Assembly: GCF_000745015.1 (NCBI RefSeq)
Contig: NZ_JQNA01000002.1
Span: forward strand, 2,790,001-2,854,000
DNA: 64,000 bases
From: Burkholderia sp. 9120
GTDB taxonomy: Bacteria > Pseudomonadota > Gammaproteobacteria > Burkholderiales > Burkholderiaceae
Reading direction: 5' to 3'
The notes under the pieces are model-generated. The model saw only the letters and a list, made by a program, of their open reading frames with translations. It was not told the origin of the DNA and searched no databases. The stretch's first letter is position 1; every line of letters begins with the position of its first letter. Positions 35,944-45,990 of this stretch are shown in pieces. Position numbers and translations under genes: made by a program.

Positions 35944-36117
35944 GGTATTCCCCGTAGCTCCCGAGTCGGTATTGGTATGTCGGTTCCGCTTGACGAGTCC
36001 ATTTACAACTTAGTGCAGGACGCGATGTGCGAGCGCCGTCTCATGCGTGCCATTGTCCCTCATTAATAGACGGCTAACTCTCAGCATCTCGAAGGCCTCC
36101 TCGCCACCGCCCGCGTG

Positions 36118-37023
36118 TCAACGAGGCACGGACGCGGGCCTTACCTCTAAACTTCCTGCAACGTGCGTGCCGGGACCCGTGTGACTCGAATCAATGTGCG
36201 CGCTGGTCGGTACGTTTTCCCACTCTATCTTTGACCATGTTTTGATGTCAGTCAGCGGAACCGTGTGTGTGTGGACGGGGCCACCCGACGAATAGATTCC
36301 ACAGAACTTTTCCGTGCACGAGATAATGACTCCGGTCACGGGGTCAGCTTTGTCCCGCGTAATCTCTACGAAGTTCAGCTTGTGCTTCTTGAGCTCATCG
36401 ATGCGCCACTCACGGATGGCTCTCATCTCTGTTTGGGCGACCTTTTCTCCTCTGCTGCACGCTGGATTGAACAGGGCCATCGGAAGGACGCTGAAATACA
36501 TGAGAGAGAAAAACACGATAGCTGTCACACAAAAGAATATGATTTCCTGAGTCACGAAATTTTCTGACTTTTTCAGGGTCGTCCTAATACCCTTTCGCTC
36601 CCGGCGCTTCGACATGTGGTGGTTCATCCAGTTGCCCGCATAGAGCACTGCGGCTATTAAGAGCATGAGGCCGACAAATAACCCAAGCAAGTCGACCAGT
36701 AGGTCCTCCTGTGCGTAATAACCCAGATACGCAAGGTCATCGCTACTCCACGGCATCGCGTCCGGTTGCAAGCCGAATGCGAGGAGGTACCCGTTTCGGT
36801 ATGACATCCCGGCATTTTTGAGCATCCAGAGAAATATCGCCCCTGCAAGAGCGGCTCCGCTGATGATGACAGCAGCGAGCGAAATCGCGGAGAAGCGGAC
36901 TGTGGGTGCGTCCTGTTTTTTTGTAGTGGCCCGACGAAGGGATGAGCGTGTAGGTCGGTTATTCGGCAAGCTCATAGGAGATTTGGCAAGATTGAAGTTA
37001 TTTAGCGGATATGCACCGCGCAT
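36118..37023 (-). CDS. Hypothetical membrane protein
   Basis: A 301-residue product with hydrophobic segments at about residues 45-70, 105-128 and 158-182, then a soluble C-terminal domain with three cysteines. Neither the ATG at 37023 nor the one at 36975 has a clear ribosome site, so the start is uncertain. It is divergent from vgrG. No family recognised. Confidence 0.55.
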   Translation of the reverse strand: MRGAYPLNNFNLAKSPMSLPNNRPTRSSLRRATTKKQDAPTVRFSAISLAAVIISGAALAGAIFLWMLKNAGMSYRNGYLLAFGLQPDAMPWSSDDLAYLGYYAQEDLLVDLLGLFVGLMLLIAAVLYAGNWMNHHMSKRRERKGIRTTLKKSENFVTQEIIFFCVTAIVFFSLMYFSVLPMALFNPACSRGEKVAQTEMRAIREWRIDELKKHKLNFVEITRDKADPVTGVIISCTEKFCGIYSSGGPVHTHTVPLTDIKTWSKIEWENVPTSAHIDSSHTGPGTHVAGSLEVRPASVPR

Positions 37024-37147
37024 TGTAATTTGTCATTTAGAGCAAGCGTGGCCAGTGATTTAACAGTTTCCTGATAGCGAATTAAAATAGCGTTTTGTAG
37101 AATCCGTGCGCGACTTAACGCTCGGGTGACGGAAAGAGGCACGTACA

Positions 37148-40096
37148 ATGGAAGTGCAGGAGTTTATCGGCAGGATGACCGGAGGCTTGGCGCAGCAGGA
37201 CCGGCTTCTGAAATTCGATACGCCGCTGGCTGCAAACACGTTGCTACCGCAGCGTGTTTTCGGTCGTTCGCGCATTGGCCGTAACTTCGACTTCACGGTC
37301 GACCTAGTTTCCACGTCCGATGACATTGAACTCAAATCACTGATTGCACAACCGGTCACCCTCTGGATTCAGCAGGTCGACCGCTCCTACGCGGCCCATC
37401 ATGGCTACGTGAATACTGCGCGGCGACTTGGTTCAGACGGCTCGACGACAAGCTATCAGCTCGCGTTTTCTTCCTGGATGCATTTCCTGCGCTTTCGCAA
37501 GGACGCGCGAATCTGGCAGGACAAACCCGCCGACGAGATTCTCACCGACGTATTCAATCAGCATCCGCAGGCTCAGGGCGCGTTCCGGTTTGCCCTGAAA
37601 GCGCCTCTGCCGCAGCGCTCGTTTTGCATGCAATACGAAGACGACTGGAACTTTTGCCATCGCATCTTGGAGAGCGAGGGGCTCTTTTTCTGGTTTGAAC
37701 AGGCCGACAATGGCAAGGCTCACACCATTGTCGTCACGGATGATTTGGCGTCGTTGTCGCCACTCGCAAGGCTCGACGGACAGCCCGTAGAGTTCTACCG
37801 CGCCGGTACCGGTTCCGAGACGAACGCGCTCGTGCAGTGGTCGGGCACGCGTACGCTCCACAGTACCTCGGTTACCACCCGGACCTTCGACTACAAGTCA
37901 CCCTCGGTCACGAACCCGAAGGCGACAAACGTTCCTACGCTCGAGACGCACGGCGACCTTCCGCAGCAGGCCGAAGTCTATGAATACACTGGCGCCTATT
38001 CATGGAAAGAGCAGACGCACGGCGACCGGCTTTCCACCATCCGGATGGAGGAATGGGAATCCCGCGTAAAACGGTTTCACGGCTCTGGCGCCGTGCGCGG
38101 CATGGATGCGGGCGGTTGGTTCACCCTCGCCAACCATCCGGTACACGACCAGGGCGACGCGCCGAGCCGCGAGTTCGCAGTGATAGAGACGACATGGTTC
38201 GTTGAGAACAACCTGCCGGTTTCCAGCAACGCGCCTGACTTTCCGCACAGTCTGAAGTCGCAAATCGACGAAATCAGGCAGGCCAATGTCAGTACCCGCA
38301 CCACGGAAGCTCTGGCAAAAGGGGGCAACGTCCAACGCTTGACGACGGCTGCGCGAAACGTGTTTTCGGTCCCGCACGCCGATGGCAGCGATGGATTCTT
38401 CCTGGTTCAGCTCGAGGCACAGCGCCGCTCGGTGGCGTTTCGTAGCCCGTTCGAACATGCTAAACCAGCAATGCACCTGCAGACCGGGACCGTAGCGGGT
38501 CCTGCCAACGAAGAGGTGTACACCGACAGCCTGAACCGTATCAAGGTACGCATGCACTGGGACCGCCTGAATCAGGGCGACGAGCGGGCATCCTGCTGGA
38601 TGCGTGTCGCACAGTCAGACACGGGCGGCGGATACGGTGCCGTGCATGTCCCCAGGATTGGTGAAGAGGTCGTCGTCGACTGGGTAGGCGGGGATTGTGA
38701 CCGGCCGATTGTCACGGGGCGCGTATACAACGGCGCGAATGCTCCACAGTGGCATTCGAATGGCCTGCTTTCCGGATTCCGGTCCAAAGAGTACGGCGGA
38801 AGCGGATTCAGCCACCTCGTGATGGACGACTCGACCGGCCAGAATCGCGTGCATCTTTATTCGTCGAGCACCGGCGCACACCTTCATCTGGGTTATCTCA
38901 TCGCCCAAACGGGTAACACGCGCGGCAATTACCTTGGCAGCGGCTTTGACCTGAAGAGCGACGCGTACGGTTCCGTGCGTGCCGCGCGCGGGTTGATGCT
39001 CACCACGCAACCTGCTGCACGTGAGCCGCTGGACGCGACATCTGCAAGTCAGCAGCTTGCAGGTGCCGAAGGCGTCCTGGATTCACTCTCGACGGCAAGC
39101 GAAACGCATCAGGCGGCCAGTCTGAATGACGGCAGGGATGCGCTCAAGGCATTCAACGATGCCACCCAGTCCAGCGTGGATGGCGCGCATCTGAGGGTTG
39201 CCGCGAACGCGAGTGCCGAAGATTCCACCCGCGGTGTGGCGAGCAATAGCTCAGGCGGTCGTACTGCTGGCGGCGGCACCGGAAAGGCGAACACGTTCAA
39301 GGAACCGGTGATACTTCTCACCAGTCCGGCTGGTATCGCGCTCTCGACGCAGAAGTCGACGCATCTCGGGGCCGATGAGCAGCTCAATATCGTGAGCGGG
39401 CAGAACACCCACATCGCCGCGGGAAAGTCGCTTATCGCGAGCGTCGCGCAAAGCCTTAGCCTGTTCGTGCAGAACGCAGGCATGAAGCTCTTCACCGCGA
39501 AGGGTAAGGTTGAAGTGCGCGCGCACTCGGACAATATCGAGGTAACCGCGCAGAAGTCCCTCAAGCTTCTTTCTGCCACGCAAAACATCGAGGCTGCGGC
39601 CAGACAGGAGGTTCTTCTAACCTCCGGCGGCGCCTATATCCGCATCTCCGGCGGCAATATCGAGATTCATGCGCCGGGCATGATTGACATCAAGGGCAGC
39701 CAGCACTCGTTCAACGGACCGGCCAGCCAACCGTATGACCTGCCTGCGCTACCTGCCGGCGAGCTGCACAACAAGCTTGAACTGAATCTCGCCGATGATT
39801 CGCTGAAACCCATCCCGAATGCGCCGTACAAGGTTATGTTCGAAAACGGTGGGGTGATGTCCGGCAAGCTCGATGCGAACGGCTATGCGGTGCTGCACAA
39901 TGTACCGCCCGGCTCCGTGAAAGCATTCTTCGGTGAAGATGCGCGCCCCTTCGCCCAGGCACCGCTTCCTGCTGCAAAAGACCTTGCGCCGGACGACGTT
40001 CTGAAAGAACTCCACGCGGCGGGCCATGGTGAAATAACTCAGGACAATCTCGCAAGTCTTTTTAACCGTTTCTCGGGCCGGCCGGACGTGCAATGA
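37148..40096 (+). CDS. vgrG: Type VI secretion spike protein VgrG (TssI)
   Basis: The 982-residue protein has the VgrG N-terminal base (LPQRVFGRSRIGRNFDFTVDL), the gp27-like region with QYEDDWNFCHRILESEGLFFWF, the gp5-like OB region around RIKVRMHWDR and ARGLMLTTQ, the DUF2345 beta-helix spike, and a C-terminal transthyretin-like extension (GYAVLHNVPPGSVKAFF) that probably carries an effector. Its stop overlaps the next gene (ATGA), tying it to the effector. The structural T6SS genes are not in this window. Confidence 0.95.
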   Translation: MEVQEFIGRMTGGLAQQDRLLKFDTPLAANTLLPQRVFGRSRIGRNFDFTVDLVSTSDDIELKSLIAQPVTLWIQQVDRSYAAHHGYVNTARRLGSDGSTTSYQLAFSSWMHFLRFRKDARIWQDKPADEILTDVFNQHPQAQGAFRFALKAPLPQRSFCMQYEDDWNFCHRILESEGLFFWFEQADNGKAHTIVVTDDLASLSPLARLDGQPVEFYRAGTGSETNALVQWSGTRTLHSTSVTTRTFDYKSPSVTNPKATNVPTLETHGDLPQQAEVYEYTGAYSWKEQTHGDRLSTIRMEEWESRVKRFHGSGAVRGMDAGGWFTLANHPVHDQGDAPSREFAVIETTWFVENNLPVSSNAPDFPHSLKSQIDEIRQANVSTRTTEALAKGGNVQRLTTAARNVFSVPHADGSDGFFLVQLEAQRRSVAFRSPFEHAKPAMHLQTGTVAGPANEEVYTDSLNRIKVRMHWDRLNQGDERASCWMRVAQSDTGGGYGAVHVPRIGEEVVVDWVGGDCDRPIVTGRVYNGANAPQWHSNGLLSGFRSKEYGGSGFSHLVMDDSTGQNRVHLYSSSTGAHLHLGYLIAQTGNTRGNYLGSGFDLKSDAYGSVRAARGLMLTTQPAAREPLDATSASQQLAGAEGVLDSLSTASETHQAASLNDGRDALKAFNDATQSSVDGAHLRVAANASAEDSTRGVASNSSGGRTAGGGTGKANTFKEPVILLTSPAGIALSTQKSTHLGADEQLNIVSGQNTHIAAGKSLIASVAQSLSLFVQNAGMKLFTAKGKVEVRAHSDNIEVTAQKSLKLLSATQNIEAAARQEVLLTSGGAYIRISGGNIEIHAPGMIDIKGSQHSFNGPASQPYDLPALPAGELHNKLELNLADDSLKPIPNAPYKVMFENGGVMSGKLDANGYAVLHNVPPGSVKAFFGEDARPFAQAPLPAAKDLAPDDVLKELHAAGHGEITQDNLASLFNRFSGRPDVQ

Positions 40097-41607
40097 GCGA
40101 CAACGACCAACAGGCGATTGAAGACGCGGTTGAGCAGATTGGCCTTTCGATGGCTTCGAATGCCTTTCCGCTCTTCTACGTCGCTCAGAACGTGTACGAC
40201 ACAAGCGAGAGTGTCTGGACGGTGTGGAACAGTCGGGACAGCACCGACGAAATGGTCAAAGTCGAGGCGGGCATTGACCTCGTGTTTGCCGTGGTCGGCT
40301 GGGTGCCGGTGGTCGGCGCCGGCGTGAAGCGCACGTTCCGGCTGGTCAATCACAAGTCCGACATTTACGGCCCGCTTCTTTTCGATATTCTCCGGCTGGT
40401 ACTGCAGCGCGCCGGGGTGCAGACAAGCCCCGAAGAACTCGTTGACAAGCTATTCGACGCCTCTGGCCTGAAGACCGTACTGACCGGTGCGCGCGAGCAT
40501 ATCGAGAAATCGTGGCTGTTCAGGGAAATGCCAACGGCGGCGCAGGCGACATTCAGGCAGGCGCTTATCTGGGTCGAGACCAATCTGCCCTACTGGCTTG
40601 CCCAGTTCCTGGAGCGCAAGCTTCTCCATTGGAAGAAGAAGCAACCGAACTCTTCGGCAGAGACGACGCTTGAGCGGCGGAAAGAGACGGAAAAGCCCGG
40701 CAAGGTGGGCGTCGAGGCCGAAGAGGGGCATAACCGTCCGTCCAAGTCGTCAAGTCCGGGCGTGGTCAATGCGAAGCTCGCAGTTGTCGACATCACGACA
40801 GGAATCACAGGCATTCTCGGTGAGCATATCGCAGACTATTACTGCTATGAGAAACTAGGCTGGGGCAGCGGCTGGGAGTCACACGACCAGGGGTTGATGG
40901 GGCGATGGTCGCGGGAGCCAGGGGCCGAGGTGCCCGGTAAGCTGAACGACCGGGGCAAACTCAACAAACTGTTCGACTTGCGGCCGCGAGGGCACGGCAT
41001 TGACGGTGTATGGCGGACGAATCCAGCAACGAACGAGGGCAAGCCGTTTGCCATCGTCGAAGCGAAGTCGTCGAAGGTCGATAAGCCAATGGCGGACCCT
41101 GAGGCGAAACGAGGTATGGCCCCGAAGCTTGGGCTGGCATCGCGTATCAAGGATGCGGTCCGACCATCCGCGGATGAACTGATTGAGCCGCCCAGCGCAG
41201 TGGCTCCGGGTGCGGCACAGGCACCGTCGGGCACGGGAGGCAAGCCTGGTGGTGGTCGCAGACGACCTCAAAAGCAGGCGCCTCCAACTGACGGCACTGA
41301 GGGCCGAGCTGCACCTCAACAAAGTACCGGCAAGATTGTACAAATGAGCCATGAGTGGGTAGAGCAGAACCTTGGCGGGGCCGTCACCGAACAGCTTGCC
41401 TCGAAAATCCAGAGGTCCGGATACTCCCGGCACCTCTTGTACGTGCCTTTCTATTTACCGGCTGCCGTCGAGCATGAGGCGGCTTTGATGAAGGGTGACG
41501 AGCATGGTCATACGGACCATGCCTTACCTCCAACACATCACTACCACGATACGGAAGTGGAAGCAGCGGTACAGAAAAAACTCGGCAGGCTACGACAACG
41601 GGTCTAA
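40093..41607 (+). CDS. PoNe-like DNase effector of type VI secretion
   Basis: This 504-residue protein is translationally coupled to vgrG. Residues 1-180 are a helical N-terminal region that may bind the spike. Residues about 235-330 fit a PD-(D/E)XK nuclease: Glu243, GHGIDGVW (Asp304) and IVEAKSS with Glu323-Ala-Lys325. This Asp plus ExK pattern and the PoNi-like neighbour match the PoNe effector DNases. The C-terminal region is low-complexity and Pro/Gly-rich then helical. It would attack DNA of competing cells. Confidence 0.78.
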   Translation: MSDNDQQAIEDAVEQIGLSMASNAFPLFYVAQNVYDTSESVWTVWNSRDSTDEMVKVEAGIDLVFAVVGWVPVVGAGVKRTFRLVNHKSDIYGPLLFDILRLVLQRAGVQTSPEELVDKLFDASGLKTVLTGAREHIEKSWLFREMPTAAQATFRQALIWVETNLPYWLAQFLERKLLHWKKKQPNSSAETTLERRKETEKPGKVGVEAEEGHNRPSKSSSPGVVNAKLAVVDITTGITGILGEHIADYYCYEKLGWGSGWESHDQGLMGRWSREPGAEVPGKLNDRGKLNKLFDLRPRGHGIDGVWRTNPATNEGKPFAIVEAKSSKVDKPMADPEAKRGMAPKLGLASRIKDAVRPSADELIEPPSAVAPGAAQAPSGTGGKPGGGRRRPQKQAPPTDGTEGRAAPQQSTGKIVQMSHEWVEQNLGGAVTEQLASKIQRSGYSRHLLYVPFYLPAAVEHEAALMKGDEHGHTDHALPPTHHYHDTEVEAAVQKKLGRLRQRV

Positions 41608-41619
41608 GCGATTACGAAT

Positions 41620-42627
41620 ATGGATGAATTTGAATCAACCAGACGCCAACGATTCTTGAGCAAGCAGTACTACGACTGGCTGCTGCCGCAATTGACCGAC
41701 GAAATCGAATATTGGTCTTCTCATGAATCGCCCAACGGCTCAACTGAAATTGAGCGGAAGGCGCTCGCGGCAAGACTTCGCTCGTCGTACGTGCATCGTC
41801 GATTTTTATTGCGGTTTACGGCTGGTTCGAGCTTGGCCATGTTGCGCGATGAGTTGCCTCTAGTTGTCGAATCACTGGAGCAATACACCGCGCTACGACG
41901 TGCCTCGCTCAAGGACAACGGGTACCCGCCGCTGATGTTCGGTGAGATTGACGAGTATGAGAGAGCTATGCAACTCATTAGTCTCTGCCATCTGTTGCAT
42001 CGCACCGAACTGCTCCAGCGCATTGCGGATATGCTCGACCCTTTCTATCGTGCGCAAGACACGCTTTATGAGGACTTGCTAGCCTACGGCCTGGACGGGC
42101 GGTTCGATGTAGACAAGTGGTTTCACGATAAGCCCTATAAGCATCTTATCAATAGCATGTATCGGGACAGCCAGGAGGAAAGTGTCGTCGACATCGAGGC
42201 ATATCTTGATGCCTGGTACCCAGCCATGAAGATGGCTCCTTGGCACGATAGTCATATCAAAGCGAACGAGCATGAAGGCGGCGCGTACGTTGGCTATTGG
42301 GCCATCGAGGCCGCGGCCGCCACCTATCTCCTCGAACTCGACGACACATCGTTTCGTAACCACCTCCTGTATCCGAAGGATTTGACGGACTTCGCGCGAG
42401 CGTTCGAGGTACGACAACAACCCCAGTCTGCGGAGGCCGGTGCCGGACCGCTGACGGTTCGCACCGGCCAGATTTGCCCTGAAACAGGCATTTGGAACGC
42501 AGCTGGGCACAATGTGCCTGGCGTGATGGTGCGGCAGGGTGAAGTGATGCCCGATGTCTACGTTCCGGATGCACGAGGAACACTCAAACCAGCACCTGCC
42601 ACATGGGCCTTCGAACGCAAGGCGTGA
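41620..42627 (+). CDS. PoNi-like immunity protein (DUF1911 type)
   Basis: The 335-residue protein begins 12 bases after the effector. It has an N-terminal helical region and the DUF1911 block YWAIEAAAATYLLELDDTS followed by YPKDLTDFARAF, as in PoNi immunity proteins that neutralise PoNe DNases. A C-terminal extension (TGQICPETGIWNAAGHN to PATWAFERKA) goes beyond the usual domain. Operon position as cognate immunity partner is strong support. Confidence 0.82.
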   Translation: MDEFESTRRQRFLSKQYYDWLLPQLTDEIEYWSSHESPNGSTEIERKALAARLRSSYVHRRFLLRFTAGSSLAMLRDELPLVVESLEQYTALRRASLKDNGYPPLMFGEIDEYERAMQLISLCHLLHRTELLQRIADMLDPFYRAQDTLYEDLLAYGLDGRFDVDKWFHDKPYKHLINSMYRDSQEESVVDIEAYLDAWYPAMKMAPWHDSHIKANEHEGGAYVGYWAIEAAAATYLLELDDTSFRNHLLYPKDLTDFARAFEVRQQPQSAEAGAGPLTVRTGQICPETGIWNAAGHNVPGVMVRQGEVMPDVYVPDARGTLKPAPATWAFERKA

Positions 42628-42678
42628 ACGTGCGCAAGCTCGCCAGCAGGCAAGCCTTCTCTACTTGAAAAGCCTGAG

Positions 42679-42698
42679 TGTTGATTTGCACTGAATCC
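42679..42698 (+). repeat. IS21 left inverted repeat
   Basis: TGTTGATTTGCACTGAATCC; matches the right-end repeat at 19 of 20 positions. A related copy GATTTGCATCGAAT follows at about 42709. Confidence 0.9.
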
Positions 42699-42751
42699 GG
42701 ACCCAGGATTTGCATCGAATACTGACCCACCCTTTGATCCAGTTTTGGGGT

Positions 42752-43528
42752 TCAGGTTGGGTGTTTCGGGGTTCGTTTTCTCTCCTTTTCAGGCTGTGTC
42801 GTGCTGTTCCTGAAACGATAGCTATCGTTGCCGGTTTCTACAATGTGGCAGTGGTGTGTGAGCCGGTCGAGCAGCGCCGTGGTCATCTTCGCGTCGCCGA
42901 AGACGTTGGCCCACTCAGAGAAGCTCAGATTGGTTGTGATGACGACGCTCGTGCGCTCGTAGAGTTTGCTCAGTAGATGGAAGAGCAAGGCGCCCCCGGT
43001 CTGGCTGAACGGCAGATAACCCAGTTCGTCGAGGATGACGAGGTCGGCGTACATTAGACGCACAGCCAGTTGCCCAGGCTTTCCAGTCAGCTTCTCCTGC
43101 TCAAGCGCATTGACGAGTTCAATGGTGGAGAAGAAACGCACGCGGCTTCGATCATGTTCGATCGCCTGCACGCCAATCGCCGTCGCCAGATGCGTTTTGC
43201 CCGTGCCCGGTCCGCCGACCAGCACGACGTTGTGTGCCGATGTCATGAACTCACACCGATGCAACTGACGCACGGTTGCTTCGTTGACATCGCTGCAACC
43301 GAAGTCAAAGCCGTTGAGATCCCGATACGCCGGGAAGCGGGCGACCTTCATCTGATAGGCCAGTGAACGTACCTCACGGGCCGCCATCTCCGCCTTGAGC
43401 AGACCTGCCAGAACTAGCGATGCCGACTTGTACGCGGGGGAATCCTGCGCGGCCAGCTCGCCAAGCGCCTGGGCCATGCCGTGCAGCTTCAGTGACTTGA
43501 GCATTTCCATCATGGCGTCAGGCTGCAT
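42752..43528 (-). CDS. istB: IS21 helper ATPase IstB
   Basis: The 258-residue protein has an AAA+ ATPase core: Walker [25 protein letters not shown] as Walker B, and [13 protein letters not shown] as sensor region, all standard for IstB. It regulates target capture by the IstA transposase. The start overlaps the istA stop by 11 bases on the minus strand. Confidence 0.95.
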   Translation of the reverse strand: MQPDAMMEMLKSLKLHGMAQALGELAAQDSPAYKSASLVLAGLLKAEMAAREVRSLAYQMKVARFPAYRDLNGFDFGCSDVNEATVRQLHRCEFMTSAHNVVLVGGPGTGKTHLATAIGVQAIEHDRSRVRFFSTIELVNALEQEKLTGKPGQLAVRLMYADLVILDELGYLPFSQTGGALLFHLLSKLYERTSVVITTNLSFSEWANVFGDAKMTTALLDRLTHHCHIVETGNDSYRFRNSTTQPEKERKRTPKHPT

Positions 43529-45044
43529 GATGATCCTCCCGGCCTCTCAGGTCGTCATAACGGCCGACGTTGGCTTGCGGCTCGACGCGCAGGGCGAAGG
43601 CCTGGGGCGTCTGCAGCGGAGGCACGGGAGCCCCGTCAAGCAGCCGGCTCAGGACGTTCATCACCGTTTGCTTTGAGGGCGCACCGGCCTCAAGTGCCAG
43701 CTCGACGGCGGTGAGTACGGCCTGTTCGTCGTGCAGCAGCACCAGCGCCAGTATCTCGACCATCTCCCGGTCGCCACCGGCGTGCTTCAGCAGGATTGTC
43801 TGCAGCCGCTTGAAGGCGGCAGGAAACTCTGCGAACGGCGCGCCGTTGCGCAATGCTCCAGGCTTGCGCTGCAGGACTGCGAGGTAATGACGCCAGTCGT
43901 AGATGGTTTCTCCGCGATCATGGCTGCGGTTGATACGCCGGACGTGCTCCGCGATGACCTGCCCTTCGGCGACGAAGACGAGCTGGGCCGCGTAGACGTG
44001 CAGGCTGATGGGCCGGTTCGCAAATGCCGCCGGCACGCTATACCGGTTGCGGTCGAAACTCACCAGACACGTGGGCGAGACGAGTTTGGTGTGCTCGACA
44101 AAGCCGTCGAATGCCTGGCCGACCGGCATCAGATGGGGTCGCTCGACCGACCACGCGTCCCAGATCGTTGTGTCCTGCTCAGGGTGCTGCGTCTGCTGCC
44201 AGAGCAGGACACACTGGTCGGCCAGCCAGTCGTTTAATGCAGAGAGCGAACCGAACGCCGGCACGCGTTGCCACAGCCGGTGACGGCTGTCCTGAACGTT
44301 CTTCTCGATCTGCCCCTTCTCCCAGCCTGAGGCCGGATTGCAGAATTCGGCGTCAAACAGATAGTGACTGACCATGGCGCTGAAGCGCGCGTTGACGTCC
44401 CGCAGCTTGCCACGACGAACCTTGTCGACAGCGGTCTTCATGTTGTCATATATGCCACGGCGCGGAATGCCGCCCCACGCCACGAACGCGTGGTAGTGAG
44501 CGTCGAACAGCATCTCGTGGGTTTGCAGCAGATAGGCCCTCAGGAAGAACGCCCGGCTGTGACTGAGCTTGAACTGCGCAACCTGCAACTTGGTGCGCTC
44601 GCCGTTGATCACGGCCCAGTCCTCGCTCCAGTCGAACTGGAATGCTTCTCCGGGTGCAAAGGTCAGCGGCACAAAGGTGCCACGTGCTGCGCTCCTTGCC
44701 TGCTCCTGCTGCTCCTGTCGCCAGCGGCGCGCAAAGGCGGCGACCCGGTCGTAGGACCCTGTGAATCCCAACACGGTGAGGTCAGCGTAAATCTGCTTGA
44801 GGGTTCTGCGCTGTTTGCGCGGCCGGTTTGCTTCCGTCTTTAACCAGCCGGCGAGCTTGGCCGCAAATCCGTCGAGCTTGCTCGGGCTCTGCCGTTCCGG
44901 ATAGGTGGGCACTACGGTGCCGGCACGTATATAGCGCCTGACGGTGTTTCTTGAAACGCCAAGCCGTTTGGCGATCTCGCGTAGCGAGACATGATCGCGA
45001 TAATGCCAGCGTCGGATGATGCTCAATATTGCCATGTCGATCAC
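43518..45044 (-). CDS. istA: IS21 transposase IstA
   Basis: The 508-residue protein has an N-terminal HTH ([18 protein letters not shown]) and an RNase H-like DDE core with first Asp in [10 protein letters not shown], second in [10 protein letters not shown] and the glutamate in [11 protein letters not shown], followed by the IstA C-terminal region. It reads as intact. It is transcribed ahead of istB. Confidence 0.95.
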   Translation of the reverse strand: MIDMAILSIIRRWHYRDHVSLREIAKRLGVSRNTVRRYIRAGTVVPTYPERQSPSKLDGFAAKLAGWLKTEANRPRKQRRTLKQIYADLTVLGFTGSYDRVAAFARRWRQEQQEQARSAARGTFVPLTFAPGEAFQFDWSEDWAVINGERTKLQVAQFKLSHSRAFFLRAYLLQTHEMLFDAHYHAFVAWGGIPRRGIYDNMKTAVDKVRRGKLRDVNARFSAMVSHYLFDAEFCNPASGWEKGQIEKNVQDSRHRLWQRVPAFGSLSALNDWLADQCVLLWQQTQHPEQDTTIWDAWSVERPHLMPVGQAFDGFVEHTKLVSPTCLVSFDRNRYSVPAAFANRPISLHVYAAQLVFVAEGQVIAEHVRRINRSHDRGETIYDWRHYLAVLQRKPGALRNGAPFAEFPAAFKRLQTILLKHAGGDREMVEILALVLLHDEQAVLTAVELALEAGAPSKQTVMNVLSRLLDGAPVPPLQTPQAFALRVEPQANVGRYDDLRGREDHHAA

Positions 45045-45128
45045 TCCGTTCTCCCGCTAGCTGCACAGCGGGCCAGTGTGTTCCACGTGGGTCAATATTC
45101 GATGCAAATCACCGTGTCAGGTGGGTCA

Positions 45129-45148
45129 GAATTCAGTGCAAATCAACA
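45129..45148 (-). repeat. IS21 right inverted repeat
   Basis: Read on the minus strand it is TGTTGATTTGCACTGAATTC. A related copy precedes it at about 45091-45108. Confidence 0.9.
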
Positions 45149-45343
45149 GCTCTGCACGTTTCGGTGAATCGCGCGATGGCCATTCTTGATGCTTTGCAGC
45201 CGTCGCAACGTCCGAACGCGCCGACGGTCGATGGTCCGGACGATTTCTATGCGAAGTTCGATGAGTGGCTCGTCCACATGCGGCCGCCTCGGTCTTCTCG
45301 ACCCCAAGGAAATTGGCGGGCGCCGCTGCGCAGCGGGAAATAA
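45149..45343 (+). pseudogene. 3' remnant of an unknown gene cut by the IS21 element
   Basis: An open frame runs out of the IS right end into unique sequence and stops at 45343; the unique part reads ALHVSVNRAMAILDA and VDGPDDFYAKFDEWLV. Its 5' part is not found on the left flank of the IS, so a deletion or rearrangement may have accompanied insertion. Product not recognised. Confidence 0.4.
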
Positions 45344-45395
45344 TCTGTGTTGGCGCGGCTGTTTGCGGAAAACCTTGGAAGCCAAGCGGGACGGC

Positions 45396-45564
45396 GCGTA
45401 AACGCTTCTAACTCTGGAGCCGGGCGAAATCAGCTTGACGGCATTCCCACGAGAATTTGAGCGCCTTGAATGTGGCCAGAAGCGTTTACGCTTTTCCTAG
45501 GCCATTGATTTCACGCCATGTTTTGGCCATATGGTCTGCAACCTCGATTCTGTAAACGCATCTA
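45396..45564. repeat. Three copies of a GTAAACGCWTCTA motif at the right island end
   Basis: GTAAACGCTTCTA at 45398-45410, its inverted copy at 45478-45490 (the flanking match extends to 14 bp, 45396-45409 versus 45478-45491), and GTAAACGCATCTA at 45552-45564. A 12-of-13 match lies at the left end at 17268-17280. These may be transposase-binding sites of the island ends. No gene is supported in 45344-45650. Confidence 0.65.
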
Positions 45565-45660
45565 TTTCCGCTGCGCATAGAGGGTTTTTCTCACGGACCT
45601 CGGCAATCGCCAATGTCGCGCTACGCGGCGTGAGTAGAAGTAATAGAAAAGTTTGTCAAA

Positions 45661-45690
45661 GGGCGCTGAAGCGGTTTTCAGCGCCCTTTT
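45661..45690. terminator. Bidirectional intrinsic terminator at the right island edge
   Basis: GGGCGCTGAA pairs with TTCAGCGCCC around a six-base centre and is flanked by A and T runs on both sides. It serves the minus-strand gene ending at 45730. It resembles the glmS terminator at 17113. Confidence 0.85.
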
Positions 45691-45729
45691 GTTTGCAACG
45701 ATTGCTGACGGTTTAGCTGTCGGCAGCGA

Positions 45730-45990
45730 TCAAAGCTCCGGCCGCGCCAGATCGCTGGCCACGATATGCTCGCCATAAACCTGCGCCGCCGCGACCGCTT
45801 CCAGCTTGGTCGCATACGGGCCCAGTTCCGGCGCGCCGTCGAACGGAAACAGCACGCGGCCGTCGGTGGTTCGAACCACTTTCAACACGCCGAAGAAACG
45901 CCGGTAGCCGGCTAGTTTGGACGTCGCCGATACATCGAACTCGTCTTCCGACTTCGCGGGCACGCTGGGAATAAAGGCGGTCTTGCTCAT
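45730..45990 (-). CDS. DUF6723-like small protein
   Basis: The ATG at 45990 gives 86 residues with the block GVLKVVRTTDGRVLFPFDGA and a C-terminal KLEAVAAAQVYGEHIV. I associate this pattern with a small conserved Burkholderia family (DUF6723); the family name is from memory. Function unknown. It marks the return of core sequence. Confidence 0.65.
   Translation of the reverse strand: MSKTAFIPSVPAKSEDEFDVSATSKLAGYRRFFGVLKVVRTTDGRVLFPFDGAPELGPYATKLEAVAAAQVYGEHIVASDLARPEL

Larger units (their letters stand above)
42679..45148. mobile_element. IS21-family insertion sequence, complete
   Basis: The 2470-bp element is bounded by inverted ends starting TGTTGATTTGCACTGAAT on both sides and carries istA and istB in the usual overlapping order. 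Each end holds two related subterminal repeats (GATTTGCA-type followed by a GGGTC/GACCC core), typical IstA binding sites of IS21 elements. I see no target-site duplication: left flank CCTGAG, right flank GCTCTG. Confidence 0.93.

Noticed and set aside
16980..45650. Autonomous Tn7-like transposon or integrative element
   Set aside because: The location after glmS fits, but no tnsA/B/C/D, tyrosine integrase or conjugation gene was found, and no tRNA lies at either edge.
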